Notes: generated from the letters alone by a model not told the origin. A DNA stretch of 64,000 nt from JAUIAI01 sp050633665 (GCA_050633665.1 JBOEGY010000009.1:375034-439033); one strand, 5' to 3'; counted from the stretch's first letter, positions 1 through 8,697 are shown. Translations and numbers: made by a program.

Positions 1-256
1 AGACCGCTTCTTCGAGCGTGACAAACAGCTCGAGCAGCATCATTGCGCCAGCCCACGACCAGACCGACACGCTCAGGCCGCCCAGCATCCAGAGCGTGAT
101 CAGCGCAATCGATGCAATCAATTTGGGAATACCAGGGCCGGATCTTAACCAGGGTCGCAGACGTTGAATGCCGATCAGGGCCGTGCCAAGGCAGATCGCC
201 TCAACAACAATGGTCAGGCAGATCAACAGGGAACCGATGAGTAACTGGGTAAGCAT
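1..256 (-). CDS. Partial membrane protein, possibly ion-channel family
   Basis: An open frame on the minus strand starts with ATG at 256 (MLTQLLIGSLL) and runs off the left edge after 85 codons. Two hydrophobic segments are visible, at about residues 4-30 and 45-78, and the visible part ends with LEEAV. The layout of a short N-terminal helix, a basic loop (QRLRPWLR) and a second helix followed by an acidic turn resembles the N-terminus of two-helix potassium-channel-like proteins, where the selectivity filter would come just after the visible part. That filter lies outside the window, so this assignment is an inference. Translation in this frame is uninterrupted. Confidence 0.5.
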   Translation of the reverse strand, partial: MLTQLLIGSLLICLTIVVEAICLGTALIGIQRLRPWLRSGPGIPKLIASIALITLWMLGGLSVSVWSWAGAMMLLELFVTLEEAV

Positions 257-353
257 CCCGGATCATGAATGAAGGCGATTTAAAGTCGGCTTATTGTAGA
301 ACGGGAATGAGGTCTTGATTTCTGATGCTCTCGATCGATAAACTGGGGTACTC

Positions 354-758
354 ATGACTGAAAAAGCCGAACTACAACTCTATGACTCAATGGGTTACCT
401 GGTCCAGCCGCAGGTGCATATCCGTGGCGCGGTGATCGTTACGGGCTCACACGGCGGCGAAAGTGCCGCACGCTTCGCGATGGAGCATGGTGAGGTTCCG
501 TTGGCGATTTTTTTCAATGATGCCGGAGGCGGCAAAGACGATGCCGGCATTTCCGGGCTGAGCCTGTTGCAAACTCGTGACATCGCGGCAGCGGCTTACT
601 CCTACGAATCAGCCCGTATCGGCGAGGCCAGAGACGGGTTGGATCATGGCGTGATCACCTATGTCAATGTCGCTGCATCCGGTCTGGACATCTGGGTCGG
701 CCAGCCGGTCAGCCTGGCGGTTCAGCATTTGTTGAAGCGGCGTTTGCAGCGCGATTAA
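354..758 (+). CDS. Conserved-looking small protein of unknown function
   Basis: The product has 134 residues and begins at ATG 354. It is a mixed alpha/beta soluble protein with no signal peptide. A Gly/Asp-rich centre (VTGSHGGESAA, then FFNDAGGGKDDAGI) is followed by SYESARIGEARDG, an arrangement that looks like a small Rossmann-like or phosphate-binding fold. I do not recognise the family, and it lacks the conserved cysteine expected of DsrE/TusD sulfur carriers. It stands alone, converging on mgtE with 32 bases between the stops. The clustering of glycines and charged residues makes a real gene likely. Confidence 0.72.
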   Translation: MTEKAELQLYDSMGYLVQPQVHIRGAVIVTGSHGGESAARFAMEHGEVPLAIFFNDAGGGKDDAGISGLSLLQTRDIAAAAYSYESARIGEARDGLDHGVITYVNVAASGLDIWVGQPVSLAVQHLLKRRLQRD

Positions 759-790
759 CTCAAGCATTCTTGCGCGGTTCCGTCAGGTTA

Positions 791-2194
791 TCAGCTTGTC
801 AGCAGAGGCATGAACGCGGTTGCCAGGCTCAGGACAAAGAAAAACCCGGCCATGTCGGTAATAGTGGTGAGTAACGGGCCGCTGGCAACTGCCGGATCCT
901 GATTGAAGCGCTTCAGCAGTAACGGAATCACTCCGCCCAGAGATACGGCCAAAATAGTGTTGAGGGTCAGCGCCAGCCCGATCACCATGCCCAGATATGG
1001 GTTGCCTTTCCAGGCCCAGCAAACCAGGCCAATCAGGATTCCCAATACAATTCCGTTGATTACGCCGACGGTGACTTCTTTGGCCCAGACACGGGCCGCG
1101 TCAATCGGTTTGATCAAACCCAGGGCCAGTTCGCGCAAAGAGACCGCAACTGCCTGGTTACCAGAACAACCGCTCATGTCGGACACCATTGGCAGAAAAA
1201 CAGCGATCGCGATGACCGCGGCGAGAGTGGCTTCGTAAGTCGAAATCACGCTTGCAGCGATGATGTTCAGTCCGATATTTGCTGACAACCAGGCCAGGCG
1301 ACGGCGGGACCTGACCCACAAAGGCATCGAACGAAGCTCATCGCCAACCACACCTTGTCGCTTATAGCTATCGGATTCGGCCCGGTCGATCGCGGCGACG
1401 TCAACTGAGTGTTGCGAGACAATGCCAAGAATGTGGCCGTCCGAATCGCAGACTGGCACGCTGAGGAATTCGTATTTGTCGAACAAATCCATCAGTTCGT
1501 CCAGTGACATCTCGACGGGGACCGTCATCGGCGGACTCATCACGGCACTCAACGGCGTTGCGCGAGAAGCACTCAACAGTGAACCGAGCGATGCATAACC
1601 GACGATCTTGTCGTTGTCGTCCATCATGTACGGACTTTGCCCGCGAAAGCGGTCGTCATCACCGTCCCCGCCAGCCAGCCGTCGCAGGACGCTGCCAACA
1701 GTCTGGTTCTGGTTGAACGTCAGTGATTCGGCGGTCATCAGGCCGCCGGCGGTATCCGGCTCATACGAGGCAAGCTGGCGCAGATCTGCCGCTTCCCGGG
1801 GGGTCATCCCGGCCAGGATTTCTTCGGCGTGTTCGACTTCGGCAATCAGGTCGGCCTGGGCGTCTGAATCCAGTTGACCCAGGATCTCAACAGCCCGCTC
1901 GGTACTGAGGGTATCGACCAGATTGGCGGCGAACTCGGTCGGCAGCTCGTCGATCAGGTCGGCGGCTACTTCGGTCGACGCACTCGACAGTAGCTGGGTC
2001 CGCTCGGCTTCGTCCAGGCGCAGCAGGGTTCGTGCGCCTTCGCTGGGCGCCATCTCGTCGAGTAGCTCATTGACCGCGTCGACCCGATCGGCGGCGAGCA
2101 TCTCACTGACGCGCTCCCAGGGCCGGTCATCACTCTCATCAGCCCTGGCGGTTGTCGCTGGGGTGTCTCGTTGGGAATCAGGGTCAGTCATCAC
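791..2194 (-). CDS. mgtE: Magnesium transporter MgtE
   Basis: The product has 467 residues and matches the MgtE layout. A cytosolic alpha-superhelical N domain (about residues 25-150, rich in repeats such as LLDEMAPSEGARTL) is followed by two CBS domains (about 150-280, with AVMSPPMTVP and FLSVPVCDSDG) and a C-terminal membrane part with five predicted helices (about 305-467). MgtE homodimers are inner-membrane Mg2+ channels whose N and CBS domains close the pore when cytosolic Mg2+ is high. A second ATG lies one codon downstream. The gene is divergent from the 2275 gene across an AT-rich spacer and stands as a single unit. No Mg2+ riboswitch is possible in the 80-base spacer. Confidence 0.95.
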   Translation of the reverse strand: MMTDPDSQRDTPATTARADESDDRPWERVSEMLAADRVDAVNELLDEMAPSEGARTLLRLDEAERTQLLSSASTEVAADLIDELPTEFAANLVDTLSTERAVEILGQLDSDAQADLIAEVEHAEEILAGMTPREAADLRQLASYEPDTAGGLMTAESLTFNQNQTVGSVLRRLAGGDGDDDRFRGQSPYMMDDNDKIVGYASLGSLLSASRATPLSAVMSPPMTVPVEMSLDELMDLFDKYEFLSVPVCDSDGHILGIVSQHSVDVAAIDRAESDSYKRQGVVGDELRSMPLWVRSRRRLAWLSANIGLNIIAASVISTYEATLAAVIAIAVFLPMVSDMSGCSGNQAVAVSLRELALGLIKPIDAARVWAKEVTVGVINGIVLGILIGLVCWAWKGNPYLGMVIGLALTLNTILAVSLGGVIPLLLKRFNQDPAVASGPLLTTITDMAGFFFVLSLATAFMPLLTS

Positions 2195-2230
2195 AAGCCC
2201 GGTTGTCGGTCAGTTTGTCGTTGAGACCGT

Positions 2231-2259
2231 AAAATAGATAAAAACATTTGCATAGACAA
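2231..2259 (-). promoter_or_regulatory. Candidate sigma70 promoter for mgtE
   Basis: On the minus strand TTGTCT (2259-2254) and TATTTT (2236-2231) are separated by 17 bases, about 35 bases upstream of the mgtE start. The whole 2220-2275 spacer is clearly more AT-rich than its surroundings, as expected of a divergent promoter region. The hexamers are only moderate matches to consensus. Confidence 0.35.
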
Positions 2260-2274
2260 GAAAAATTTGGCTAA

Positions 2275-2598
2275 ATGGCGAAAATTGACTATGAAACTGA
2301 TGAGATGGCCAAAACCCCAACGACAGAACACCCCACTGCCGAGAGTGTCGCCCAGGTGCTCGCGGCCCTCTATGAGGAAACATTTGGCGGCAAAGAGCGT
2401 GGCAAGTATCGAATCTCGTCGCGTCATTTGCGCGAGCTGTACGGGCGTCGCCGCTTGTATGCCGAAGACATCGTGCAACTGAGCCGGGAATTGCTGGAGC
2501 AGGGTTTTATTCTGATTGATCTGGATAGCTTTTACGTGGTCGTCAGTTTGAACGCGTTTGTAAACTATCGACGGGTGAACGACGAATGCCTGGGCTAG
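2275..2598 (+). CDS. Small hypothetical protein upstream of rimB
   Basis: The product has 107 residues and is soluble and charged, starting MAKIDYETDEMAK. From about residue 25 it is a predicted helical domain (VAQVLAALYEETF, then RGKYRISSRHLRELYGRRRL and YAEDIVQLSRELLEQGF) ending in a short beta-like segment. The helical part resembles a small winged-helix fold, but I do not recognise the family. Its 3' end overlaps the start of the rimB-like gene by 13 bases, so the two are probably translated together. In Pseudomonas, rimK is accompanied by two small genes, rimA and rimB. Whether this gene corresponds to rimA cannot be told from the sequence. Confidence 0.65.
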   Translation: MAKIDYETDEMAKTPTTEHPTAESVAQVLAALYEETFGGKERGKYRISSRHLRELYGRRRLYAEDIVQLSRELLEQGFILIDLDSFYVVVSLNAFVNYRRVNDECLG

Positions 2599-3107
2599 CG
2601 GGTCGACCGGAGACATCCAAATCCAGGGTCAGCGGTGCTGCTCCGGGTGGCATCGTCGGGTGGCGCGAGTGGGTGCAGCTTCCCCGCCTGGGTGTCGGGC
2701 CGATCGCCGCCAAAATTGATACCGGCGCACGAACCTCGGCTTTGCATGCAACCCATATCGAAATCATTGATCGCGATGACAAGCAATGGGCCAGGTTTCG
2801 TCTGTATGACGATCACCGAAACCCCGAGCATTTCACCTGGGTAAAAGCTCGCCTGCGTGATGTCCGGGGGGTTCGCAATTCGGGCGGGCTTCAGGAGCAA
2901 CGTGTTGTCATCCGAACATCGCTGATCATCGGGGCGACCGCGAGCGCCGCCGCCAGTGCGTTTATCGCCGAGTTCACCCTGGTAGAACGCAGCGATATGG
3001 TCTTTCCGATTTTGCTGGGAAGGACCGCGCTGCGGGCAAAAAAACTGTTGGTAAACCCCGGTCGCTCTTTCCTGCTTGGGCGTCATCGGCATCAGCCGCC
3101 ACTTTAA
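2586..3107 (+). CDS. RimB-like retropepsin-type protease (RimK/LysX-associated family)
   Basis: The product has 173 residues. It belongs to the family often labelled ATP-dependent zinc protease, but the motif AAKIDTGARTSALHA (Asp45-Thr-Gly-Ala) together with the later FPILLGRTAL (about 140-149) is the D-T-G-A plus hydrophobic-hydrophobic-Gly arrangement of retropepsin-like aspartic peptidases. No HExxH zinc motif is present. The start at 2586 overlaps the upstream gene, and rimK begins 13 bases downstream. In Pseudomonas, RimB acts with RimK to control glutamate tails on ribosomal protein S6, and the same role is inferred here from gene order. Confidence 0.85.
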   Translation: MPGLAGRPETSKSRVSGAAPGGIVGWREWVQLPRLGVGPIAAKIDTGARTSALHATHIEIIDRDDKQWARFRLYDDHRNPEHFTWVKARLRDVRGVRNSGGLQEQRVVIRTSLIIGATASAAASAFIAEFTLVERSDMVFPILLGRTALRAKKLLVNPGRSFLLGRHRHQPPL

Positions 3108-3120
3108 GACAGGAGTCGTC

Positions 3121-4026
3121 ATGAAAATAGCGATGCTGGCACGTAATGCGAATCTGTATACCCATCAGCGCCTGAAAGACGTTGCTGAGCAGCGTGGCCA
3201 TGAATTGCAGATCATCAACACCTTGCGTTGCTATATGAATATTGCGTCCCGGCGTCCGGAGATCTATTACAACGGAGAGCGGTTGGCGGGATTCGACGCA
3301 GTCATTCCCCGAATCGGTGCCTCAATAACCTTTTACGGACTGGCGGTATTGCGCCAGTTTGAGATGGCTGGCATCTATCCGCTCAACGAGTCGGTCGCGA
3401 TTGGCCGCTCACGCGACAAGCTTCGCTCAATGCAGCTACTGGCGCGCGACGGCGTAGGCTTGCCGGTCACCACTTTTGCGCATGACGCCAAGATGACCGA
3501 CGAAGTACTGGCGACTGCCGGAGAGGCGCCGTTGGTAATCAAACTGCTTGAGGGCACGCAGGGCATTGGTGTGGTGCTCGCGGATACTCATCGGTCGGCC
3601 AAGTCGGTTGTTGAGGCGTTTCGCGGCGCCAATGTGAACATCATGGTCCAGGAGTTTATCAAGGAAGCCGGTGGAACCGACATTCGTTCAATTGTGGTTG
3701 GCGGCAAAGTGGTTGCGTCCATGAAGCGTACCGGTGCGCCTGGCGAGTTTCGGTCGAATCTGCATCGGGGGGGGACGGCAGAAGCGATACGCATCTCCAG
3801 TGCTGAACGCGCAACCGCGGTGAGAGCAGCCAAGACGATGGGTTTGAATTTCTGCGGTGTCGATATGCTTCGCTCCAGTCACGGTCCGGTCGTGATGGAG
3901 GTCAATTCTTCCCCCGGGCTGGAAGGGGTCGAAGCGGCGACCGGTCAGGATCTGGCGACTGTCGTGATTGAATTTCTGGAAAAAAATGTCAAACCCAATA
4001 AAACCCGTACTCGTGGAAAAGGCTAA
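3121..4026 (+). CDS. rimK: Ribosomal protein S6--L-glutamate ligase RimK
   Basis: The product has 301 residues and is an ATP-grasp enzyme that adds glutamate residues to the C-terminus of ribosomal protein S6. The N-terminus MKIAMLARNANLYTHQRLKD is typical of RimK. The segments SRDKLRSMQLLARDGVGLP, VIKLLEGTQGIGV and VMEVNSSPGLEGVE give the ATP- and Mg-binding parts of the fold, the last ending in the N-S-S metal site. I chose ATG 3121, preceded by AGGAG at 3111, rather than the upstream ATG at 3076 that would overlap rimB. The next gene starts inside the rimK 3' end. Confidence 0.93.
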   Translation: MKIAMLARNANLYTHQRLKDVAEQRGHELQIINTLRCYMNIASRRPEIYYNGERLAGFDAVIPRIGASITFYGLAVLRQFEMAGIYPLNESVAIGRSRDKLRSMQLLARDGVGLPVTTFAHDAKMTDEVLATAGEAPLVIKLLEGTQGIGVVLADTHRSAKSVVEAFRGANVNIMVQEFIKEAGGTDIRSIVVGGKVVASMKRTGAPGEFRSNLHRGGTAEAIRISSAERATAVRAAKTMGLNFCGVDMLRSSHGPVVMEVNSSPGLEGVEAATGQDLATVVIEFLEKNVKPNKTRTRGKG

Positions 4027-5068
4027 ATCCGTGCGCGATAATTTTTTACTAGGCGGTGTTGCCGTCAAACCCGGCTCACGCCAGACCATCGAAATCCCGG
4101 TCAGTGTGATGCCGGATCACACGCCAACGAAAATTTCGGTCGAAGTGATTCATGGCAAGGAACCGGGGCCGACGGTTTTCGTCAGCGCCGCGATTCACGG
4201 AGACGAGATCATTGGCGTGGAGATCGTGCGACGCCTGCTAGCCTCGTCCAAACTGAAGCGGTTGAAGGGAACCTTGCTTGCGGTGCCAATTGTGAATTCG
4301 CTTGGGTTTATCAATCACTCACGCTACCTACCTGACCGCCGTGATCTGAACCGCTCTTTTCCGGGGAGTGAACGTGGCTCTCTGGCCGGCCGGCTGGCAG
4401 ATATCTTTCTGCAGGATATCGTGCGGGTGTGTGATGTCGGCATTGACTTGCACTCCGCGGCAATTCACCGGACGAATCTGCCGCAAATCCGGATGGCGCC
4501 GAACAATGCGCGGTTGCGCGAGCTGGCCACAGCATTTGCTGCGCCGGTGACCCTGACCAGCCCGCTGCGGGAAGGGTCGCTGCGCCAGGCCGCTCGCAGC
4601 CTGGGGGTGGATATGCTTCTGTTTGAGGCCGGTGAGGCACTCAGGTTTGACGAAAAAGCCATTCGGGTCGGTGTGACCGGCACGTTGCGAGTCTTGTCGC
4701 ACCTGGGGATGGTTCATAACAAAGGACTGACACGGCCACGAATCAGTCAGATTCGCTCCACCTCCAGCTATTGGGTACGGGCAGGGGCGGGCGGCTTGCT
4801 GCGAAGCTACAAGACGATTGGTGATACCGTTGAGAAGGGGACGATTCTCGGTGCTATTGGTGATCCGTTTGGGGAAATCGAAGTGCCAGTCAATGCCACT
4901 GAACCCGGTTTGATCATCGGTCGTAGTAACCTGCCTCTGGTCAATGAGGGCGACGGCTTGTTTCATATCGCCCGAATTCGAGCGGTCGATGAGGCCGAAA
5001 GCACACTCGATCAAATCAATGCGCATCTGGAGGGAGATCCATTGTTCGACGAGGATGAAATTATCTGA
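3986..5068 (+). CDS. M14-type succinylglutamate desuccinylase/aspartoacylase family hydrolase
   Basis: The product has 360 residues from ATG 3986. An in-frame TTG lies six codons upstream. The zinc carboxypeptidase core is visible: His71 and Glu74 in AAIHGDEIIG, His156 in GIDLHSAA, an Asn-Arg pair in DLNRSFPG and a candidate catalytic glutamate in LLFEAGEAL (about 214-217). The C-terminal third (about 255-345) forms a beta-rich barrel-like domain, as in other aspartoacylase-family proteins. The substrate is unknown. Overlap with rimK by 41 bases suggests translational coupling and a related role, perhaps cutting a glutamyl or other acyl-amino-acid linkage. Confidence 0.88.
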   Translation: MSNPIKPVLVEKAKSVRDNFLLGGVAVKPGSRQTIEIPVSVMPDHTPTKISVEVIHGKEPGPTVFVSAAIHGDEIIGVEIVRRLLASSKLKRLKGTLLAVPIVNSLGFINHSRYLPDRRDLNRSFPGSERGSLAGRLADIFLQDIVRVCDVGIDLHSAAIHRTNLPQIRMAPNNARLRELATAFAAPVTLTSPLREGSLRQAARSLGVDMLLFEAGEALRFDEKAIRVGVTGTLRVLSHLGMVHNKGLTRPRISQIRSTSSYWVRAGAGGLLRSYKTIGDTVEKGTILGAIGDPFGEIEVPVNATEPGLIIGRSNLPLVNEGDGLFHIARIRAVDEAESTLDQINAHLEGDPLFDEDEII

Positions 5069-5078
5069 CCGGATCTTG

Positions 5079-6317
5079 ATGCAGCCCGATAAATCACCTA
5101 AGCCGTTTAGTGAATTTCATTCGCCGCATCCCATCGCCGGCAGGCGGGTCGTGCTGGCCGGGTTTGTACTGGCGGTTTTTGCCTGGGGCATGGGTTTTTA
5201 TGGCTTGTCGGTCTACTCGCAGTTTCTCGGCGTTCAAGGGCGTTGGTCGCTCGGGATGATGTCCGCGGCAACGACTGCTTATTTCGTCGCCGGGTCGGTC
5301 TGCATTGGCTTGTCGGACCGTCTGGCGCGCGTTATCGGCCGCCGGCCGGTGGCGCTGACCGGAATCATCTTGCTGGCTGGCGGCGCCTGCAGTCTGCCGC
5401 ATGTTCAGTCTGCGGCCGGATTGTTTCTGGCATATGCGGTGATGGCCCTGGGTTGGGCGTCAACTTCAGGCACGGCGATTACGCAAATCGTCGGCGCCTG
5501 GTTCATTGATCGCCGGGGACTGGCTGTCAGCCTGGCGCTGTCAGGTGCGAGTGTTGCGGGGTTTACGGTAGTCCCCGTTATGGTCTGGCAAATCGCCTTG
5601 TGGGGCAACGCCGTGGGCATTGCCGTGGCGGCATGTGGATTCGGCGTGCTTGCCCTGGTGGCGGTGGCTTCGCTGGTTGAGCAACCTGAAGATGGAGCCG
5701 CAACCCGGGAATCGTCAAGCATACGCGCAGAGCCAGTGTTGTTGCGCTGGACTCGTCAGCAGGTATTGCTCGTGGCAACTTTCACGGTGGGTTTATTGGC
5801 GCAGGTGATTTTCCTGGCGCATCAGTTACCAATCCTCACACCTCGGGTCGGGCCTGAGGGTGCTGCTCTGGCGGTCGGGATCACCACTGCCGCAGCACTC
5901 GCGGGCCGGGTTGGCATGGGTGTGTTTCTCGATCGGGTCGATCATCGAACTATTCTGGCGGCGTGTTTTGCCAGTCAAGTCGTTGGTCTGGGGCTTTTGT
6001 TGTTCACCGATTCACTGGCTGGTGTCATAACCGCCTGTGTGCTTTTTGGCCTGTCTGTCGGTAATCTGATTACCTTGCCCGCGTTGTTCGTGCAACGGGA
6101 ATATCCGGCACCGCAGTTTGGTCTGGTGGTCTCGAGAGTCTGGTCTTATAGCCAGTTTTTTTATGCATTCGGTCCGTTGTTGGCCGGCTTGTTAATCGAA
6201 TCCAGCGGCTCAGGCAATTCGGCAATTATCGTCAGTATGGTGTTGCAACTGACCGGGATTGCTTTGTGCCTGAGCCGTCGTAGTGCTGATCGCCCAACAG
6301 TGGGTCAGGCCGCCTGA
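5079..6317 (+). CDS. MFS transporter
   Basis: The product has 412 residues with about twelve hydrophobic helices, starting MQPDKSPKPFSEF before the first helix (VVLAGFVLAVFAWGMGFYGL). The loop after helix 2 (SDRLARVIGRRPVALTG) is the MFS motif A region, and a matching basic loop (LDRVDHRTILA) appears in the second half. I chose ATG 5079 because longer frames would only add out-of-character residues read from the 3' end of the preceding gene. The substrate cannot be predicted. The gene follows the rimK cluster by 10 bases, and its stop overlaps the convergent HTH gene by 13 bases. Confidence 0.88.
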   Translation: MQPDKSPKPFSEFHSPHPIAGRRVVLAGFVLAVFAWGMGFYGLSVYSQFLGVQGRWSLGMMSAATTAYFVAGSVCIGLSDRLARVIGRRPVALTGIILLAGGACSLPHVQSAAGLFLAYAVMALGWASTSGTAITQIVGAWFIDRRGLAVSLALSGASVAGFTVVPVMVWQIALWGNAVGIAVAACGFGVLALVAVASLVEQPEDGAATRESSSIRAEPVLLRWTRQQVLLVATFTVGLLAQVIFLAHQLPILTPRVGPEGAALAVGITTAAALAGRVGMGVFLDRVDHRTILAACFASQVVGLGLLLFTDSLAGVITACVLFGLSVGNLITLPALFVQREYPAPQFGLVVSRVWSYSQFFYAFGPLLAGLLIESSGSGNSAIIVSMVLQLTGIALCLSRRSADRPTVGQAA

Positions 6318-7333
6318 TCGGGGTTTAACTCGCGGTGAATCGCCCAGTCGTAAGGTCGTAACTCTTCCTGATGTTGCCGCATGTATTCGATCAAGACCCG
6401 GCGTTTCTCGTCTCCACGGCGTCCGTCAGTGGCGGGCTCGTTGATCAATAACGTCGGGTCGCCTTGTTCCACTCGTTTGTAAATAGCATTCCAGCTATGC
6501 CTGACCGTGTCATAGCGAATCCCCATATCGGCGGCAATTTCGCGGTCGCGAAGCCCTTCAAGTGCCGCCAGGATCAGTCGCTGTTGTGCCAGGGTGAGCT
6601 TGAATTTTGGGGTCAGTTTGGACGCAGCCGAGGACGGCCATAGAGCGCCCTGACCCAACGACGCTTCGTCGCGCGGCCAATAAAAAACAAAGGCCTGGCT
6701 TGCATTTCGACCGGGTATAGGGTGAGTCAGGTCTGGTGGAATCTGATAGATGCGATAGCCGATGTTGGTCATGACTGCAGCGGCGGCTTCGTAGAACATT
6801 TCGTAGAAAACCAGTCGCTCAAGCCGGTACCCACCATGAGCGACCTGCCAGGCTGCCGGTACCATCGCCAAAACTCTGAGCGTCTGTTCGTGGCGCGGGT
6901 CCCGGTGACGGGTTACCCAGTGCATGACCGCAAGCTGCAAGTTGCCTCTTGCATTCTCCCGGGCAATGGCCGCGCGATCAAGAATCGGCGAGCGCTTGTC
7001 CAGATGACGACGCCAGACTTCGGCAGCGACTTGCGGATGCGGGGCGAAAGCATATTGGTCAGCAAACGCCTCCGTGACAAAAACGCTGCAGCGAAATGCC
7101 ACGATCTCCTGATGCTGGCCATCGGATTGCTCAAAGACCTGAAACGAGGCTGCTGTTTCGTGCTTCAGCAGCTCCGCCCAGAGTTCAGGTAACGCGGCCC
7201 AGATTTCCTCCTCTGCCTGAAATCCGCCGTCTTGGCGAAGCAAGGTCAAACAGGCGTCAATGTCTTCGACGCGCGCATTTCGAAATCGCAATGCTCTTCC
7301 TCGGAATTGTTTTTGATGGCTGGCCCGGCGCAC
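6305..7333 (-). CDS. Probable DNA-binding regulator with GNAT-like N-terminus and C-terminal HTH
   Basis: The product has 342 residues. The N-terminal part begins ALRFRNARVEDIDACLTLL, which resembles the first strand and helix of GNAT acetyltransferases, and a long alpha/beta region follows to about residue 225. A helix-turn-helix lies at about 250-300 (LTLAQQRLILAALEGLRDREIAADMG, then YDTVRHSWNAIYKRV), similar to LuxR-type or sigma region 4-like domains. No receiver or periplasmic sensor is present. The target is unknown. It converges with the MFS gene, sharing 13 bases, and lies 40 codons' distance from the DHH gene behind it. Confidence 0.72.
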   Translation of the reverse strand: MRRASHQKQFRGRALRFRNARVEDIDACLTLLRQDGGFQAEEEIWAALPELWAELLKHETAASFQVFEQSDGQHQEIVAFRCSVFVTEAFADQYAFAPHPQVAAEVWRRHLDKRSPILDRAAIARENARGNLQLAVMHWVTRHRDPRHEQTLRVLAMVPAAWQVAHGGYRLERLVFYEMFYEAAAAVMTNIGYRIYQIPPDLTHPIPGRNASQAFVFYWPRDEASLGQGALWPSSAASKLTPKFKLTLAQQRLILAALEGLRDREIAADMGIRYDTVRHSWNAIYKRVEQGDPTLLINEPATDGRRGDEKRRVLIEYMRQHQEELRPYDWAIHRELNPDQAA

Positions 7334-7425
7334 TGCGGTCCGGGCTCTGGATCCTGCATGTTAAAACAGTTGGCCCTGGCAAGCACGGTGGCTGCCTGAA
7401 AAGGTGCTGCTCCGATGCACCTCGA

Positions 7426-8385
7426 TTACTGTTTGCTTGCGTGACCGGCTGTTACGGTCTCATCCTGTAGCGCTGTTACAAGTTCCTGTTCGATTCTGGC
7501 CGCCCAGTCGTTTTCCACCTGACAAGTGCCGGCCGCCATATGGCCGCCGCCGCCGTGTTTCAGGCAGATTTCACCGACATTGCTTTGTGAAGATCGATTC
7601 AGGATTGACTTACCTATTGCAAAGACCGTGTTTTGCTGCCGCAACCCCCACATCACATGGATGGACATATTGCAGTCAGGGTAAAGCGCGTAAATCATGA
7701 AACGGTTGGTTGGATGAATGATTTCTTCATCCCGCAGGTTTAGCACGACCACATTGCCGTGTTCGGTTGCGCACCGGCGAATCTGTTCGATCGCTTTGGT
7801 TTCGTGTTCCTTGTAGAGTTCGACTCGCTCAACCACGTCGGGCATCTGAAGGATTTCCGAGATACTCATCGTCCGACACGCTTCGATCAGTTTCATCATT
7901 AACTGATAATTGGAGATGGTGAATTCGCGGAAACGTCCCAGCCCGGTGCGGGCATCCATCAGGTAGTTCAGCAGTACCCAGTCTGTCGGGTTAAGAATTT
8001 CATCGTGAGTGAACTGCGCGGAATCTGCTTTGTCGACAGCTTCCATCATGGAATCGGCAACTTGCGGGAACCGTTCAGCCCCGCCGTAGTAGTCATAAAC
8101 CACTCTGGCAGCAGATGGCGCCGCAGGATCGATGATGTGATTGAGCGCGGCCCCGCCTGTGCGGCTCGATTCCGACAGGTGATGATCAAATGCGATATGC
8201 GCCCCGGCCACATAGGGCAGATTGGTTGTGATGTCACGGGCGGTGATTTCAATCTTCCCATCTTGCATGTCTTTGGGGTGAACAAACAGAATCTCGTCAA
8301 CCAGATCGAGTTCCTCGAGCAAAACAGCACAGACCAGGCCATCGAAATCAGAGCGGGTAACGAGGCGGAATTTGTCGGACGACAT
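7426..8385 (-). CDS. DHH-family phosphoesterase (exopolyphosphatase/NrnA-like)
   Basis: The product has 319 residues with the metal-binding DHH motifs: TRSDFDGLVCA near the N-terminus and HIAFDHHLSES near residue 75. The C-terminal DHHA1 segment GGGGHMAAGTC is close to the end. Relatives hydrolyse phosphoester or phosphoanhydride bonds in nano-RNA, cyclic dinucleotide products or polyphosphate with Mn2+, and the exact substrate is not evident. I chose ATG 8385 (MSSDKFRLVTRSDFDG). An in-frame start 10 codons upstream adds MVNLPWKLLL, which looks like leader sequence, while GGAAG lies at ribosome-binding distance from 8385. Confidence 0.85.
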   Translation of the reverse strand: MSSDKFRLVTRSDFDGLVCAVLLEELDLVDEILFVHPKDMQDGKIEITARDITTNLPYVAGAHIAFDHHLSESSRTGGAALNHIIDPAAPSAARVVYDYYGGAERFPQVADSMMEAVDKADSAQFTHDEILNPTDWVLLNYLMDARTGLGRFREFTISNYQLMMKLIEACRTMSISEILQMPDVVERVELYKEHETKAIEQIRRCATEHGNVVVLNLRDEEIIHPTNRFMIYALYPDCNMSIHVMWGLRQQNTVFAIGKSILNRSSQSNVGEICLKHGGGGHMAAGTCQVENDWAARIEQELVTALQDETVTAGHASKQ

Positions 8386-8697
8386 AAGGAGCAGCTTCCA
8401 GGGTAAATTGACCAACTGGCAGTGTCGCTGTTGAAGACGCCTGTTGAACCTTCAATTAACAGGGGGTCTGCCGCTTAGTTCTATCGCTTAATGAAGCATG
8501 GTTAGTCGAAAAACCTGACAAGAGCGCCTGTCTCGAGTCGATATTTCTGGTGGGGATTGTTCAAGCTGATGTATTCTGGCTGCAAAAATCACCTTGGTGG
8601 GTGATGTGCCGGCGAATGCAAAGCAATACGCTGTTGTGTCCTACAGCACGCAGCGCCATAAAGTCGTGATGACAAAAATCGGGGATAGAGTTTTTGC
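8386..8697. other. 312-base intergenic region with one small hairpin
   Basis: No convincing gene was found between the DHH phosphoesterase and the 8698 membrane protein. The spacer must hold the divergent promoters of both. A small dyad, ATCACC (8588-8593) and GGTGAT (8600-8605), sits about 95 bases upstream of the 8698 start. It has no T-tract and no recognised family. A 21-codon ATG frame follows it at about 8603, too short and featureless to call. Confidence 0.4.

Noticed and set aside
3076..3120. An upstream start for rimK at 3076
   Set aside because: It overlaps the rimB end, and RimK proteins begin MKIA at the ATG preceded by AGGAG.
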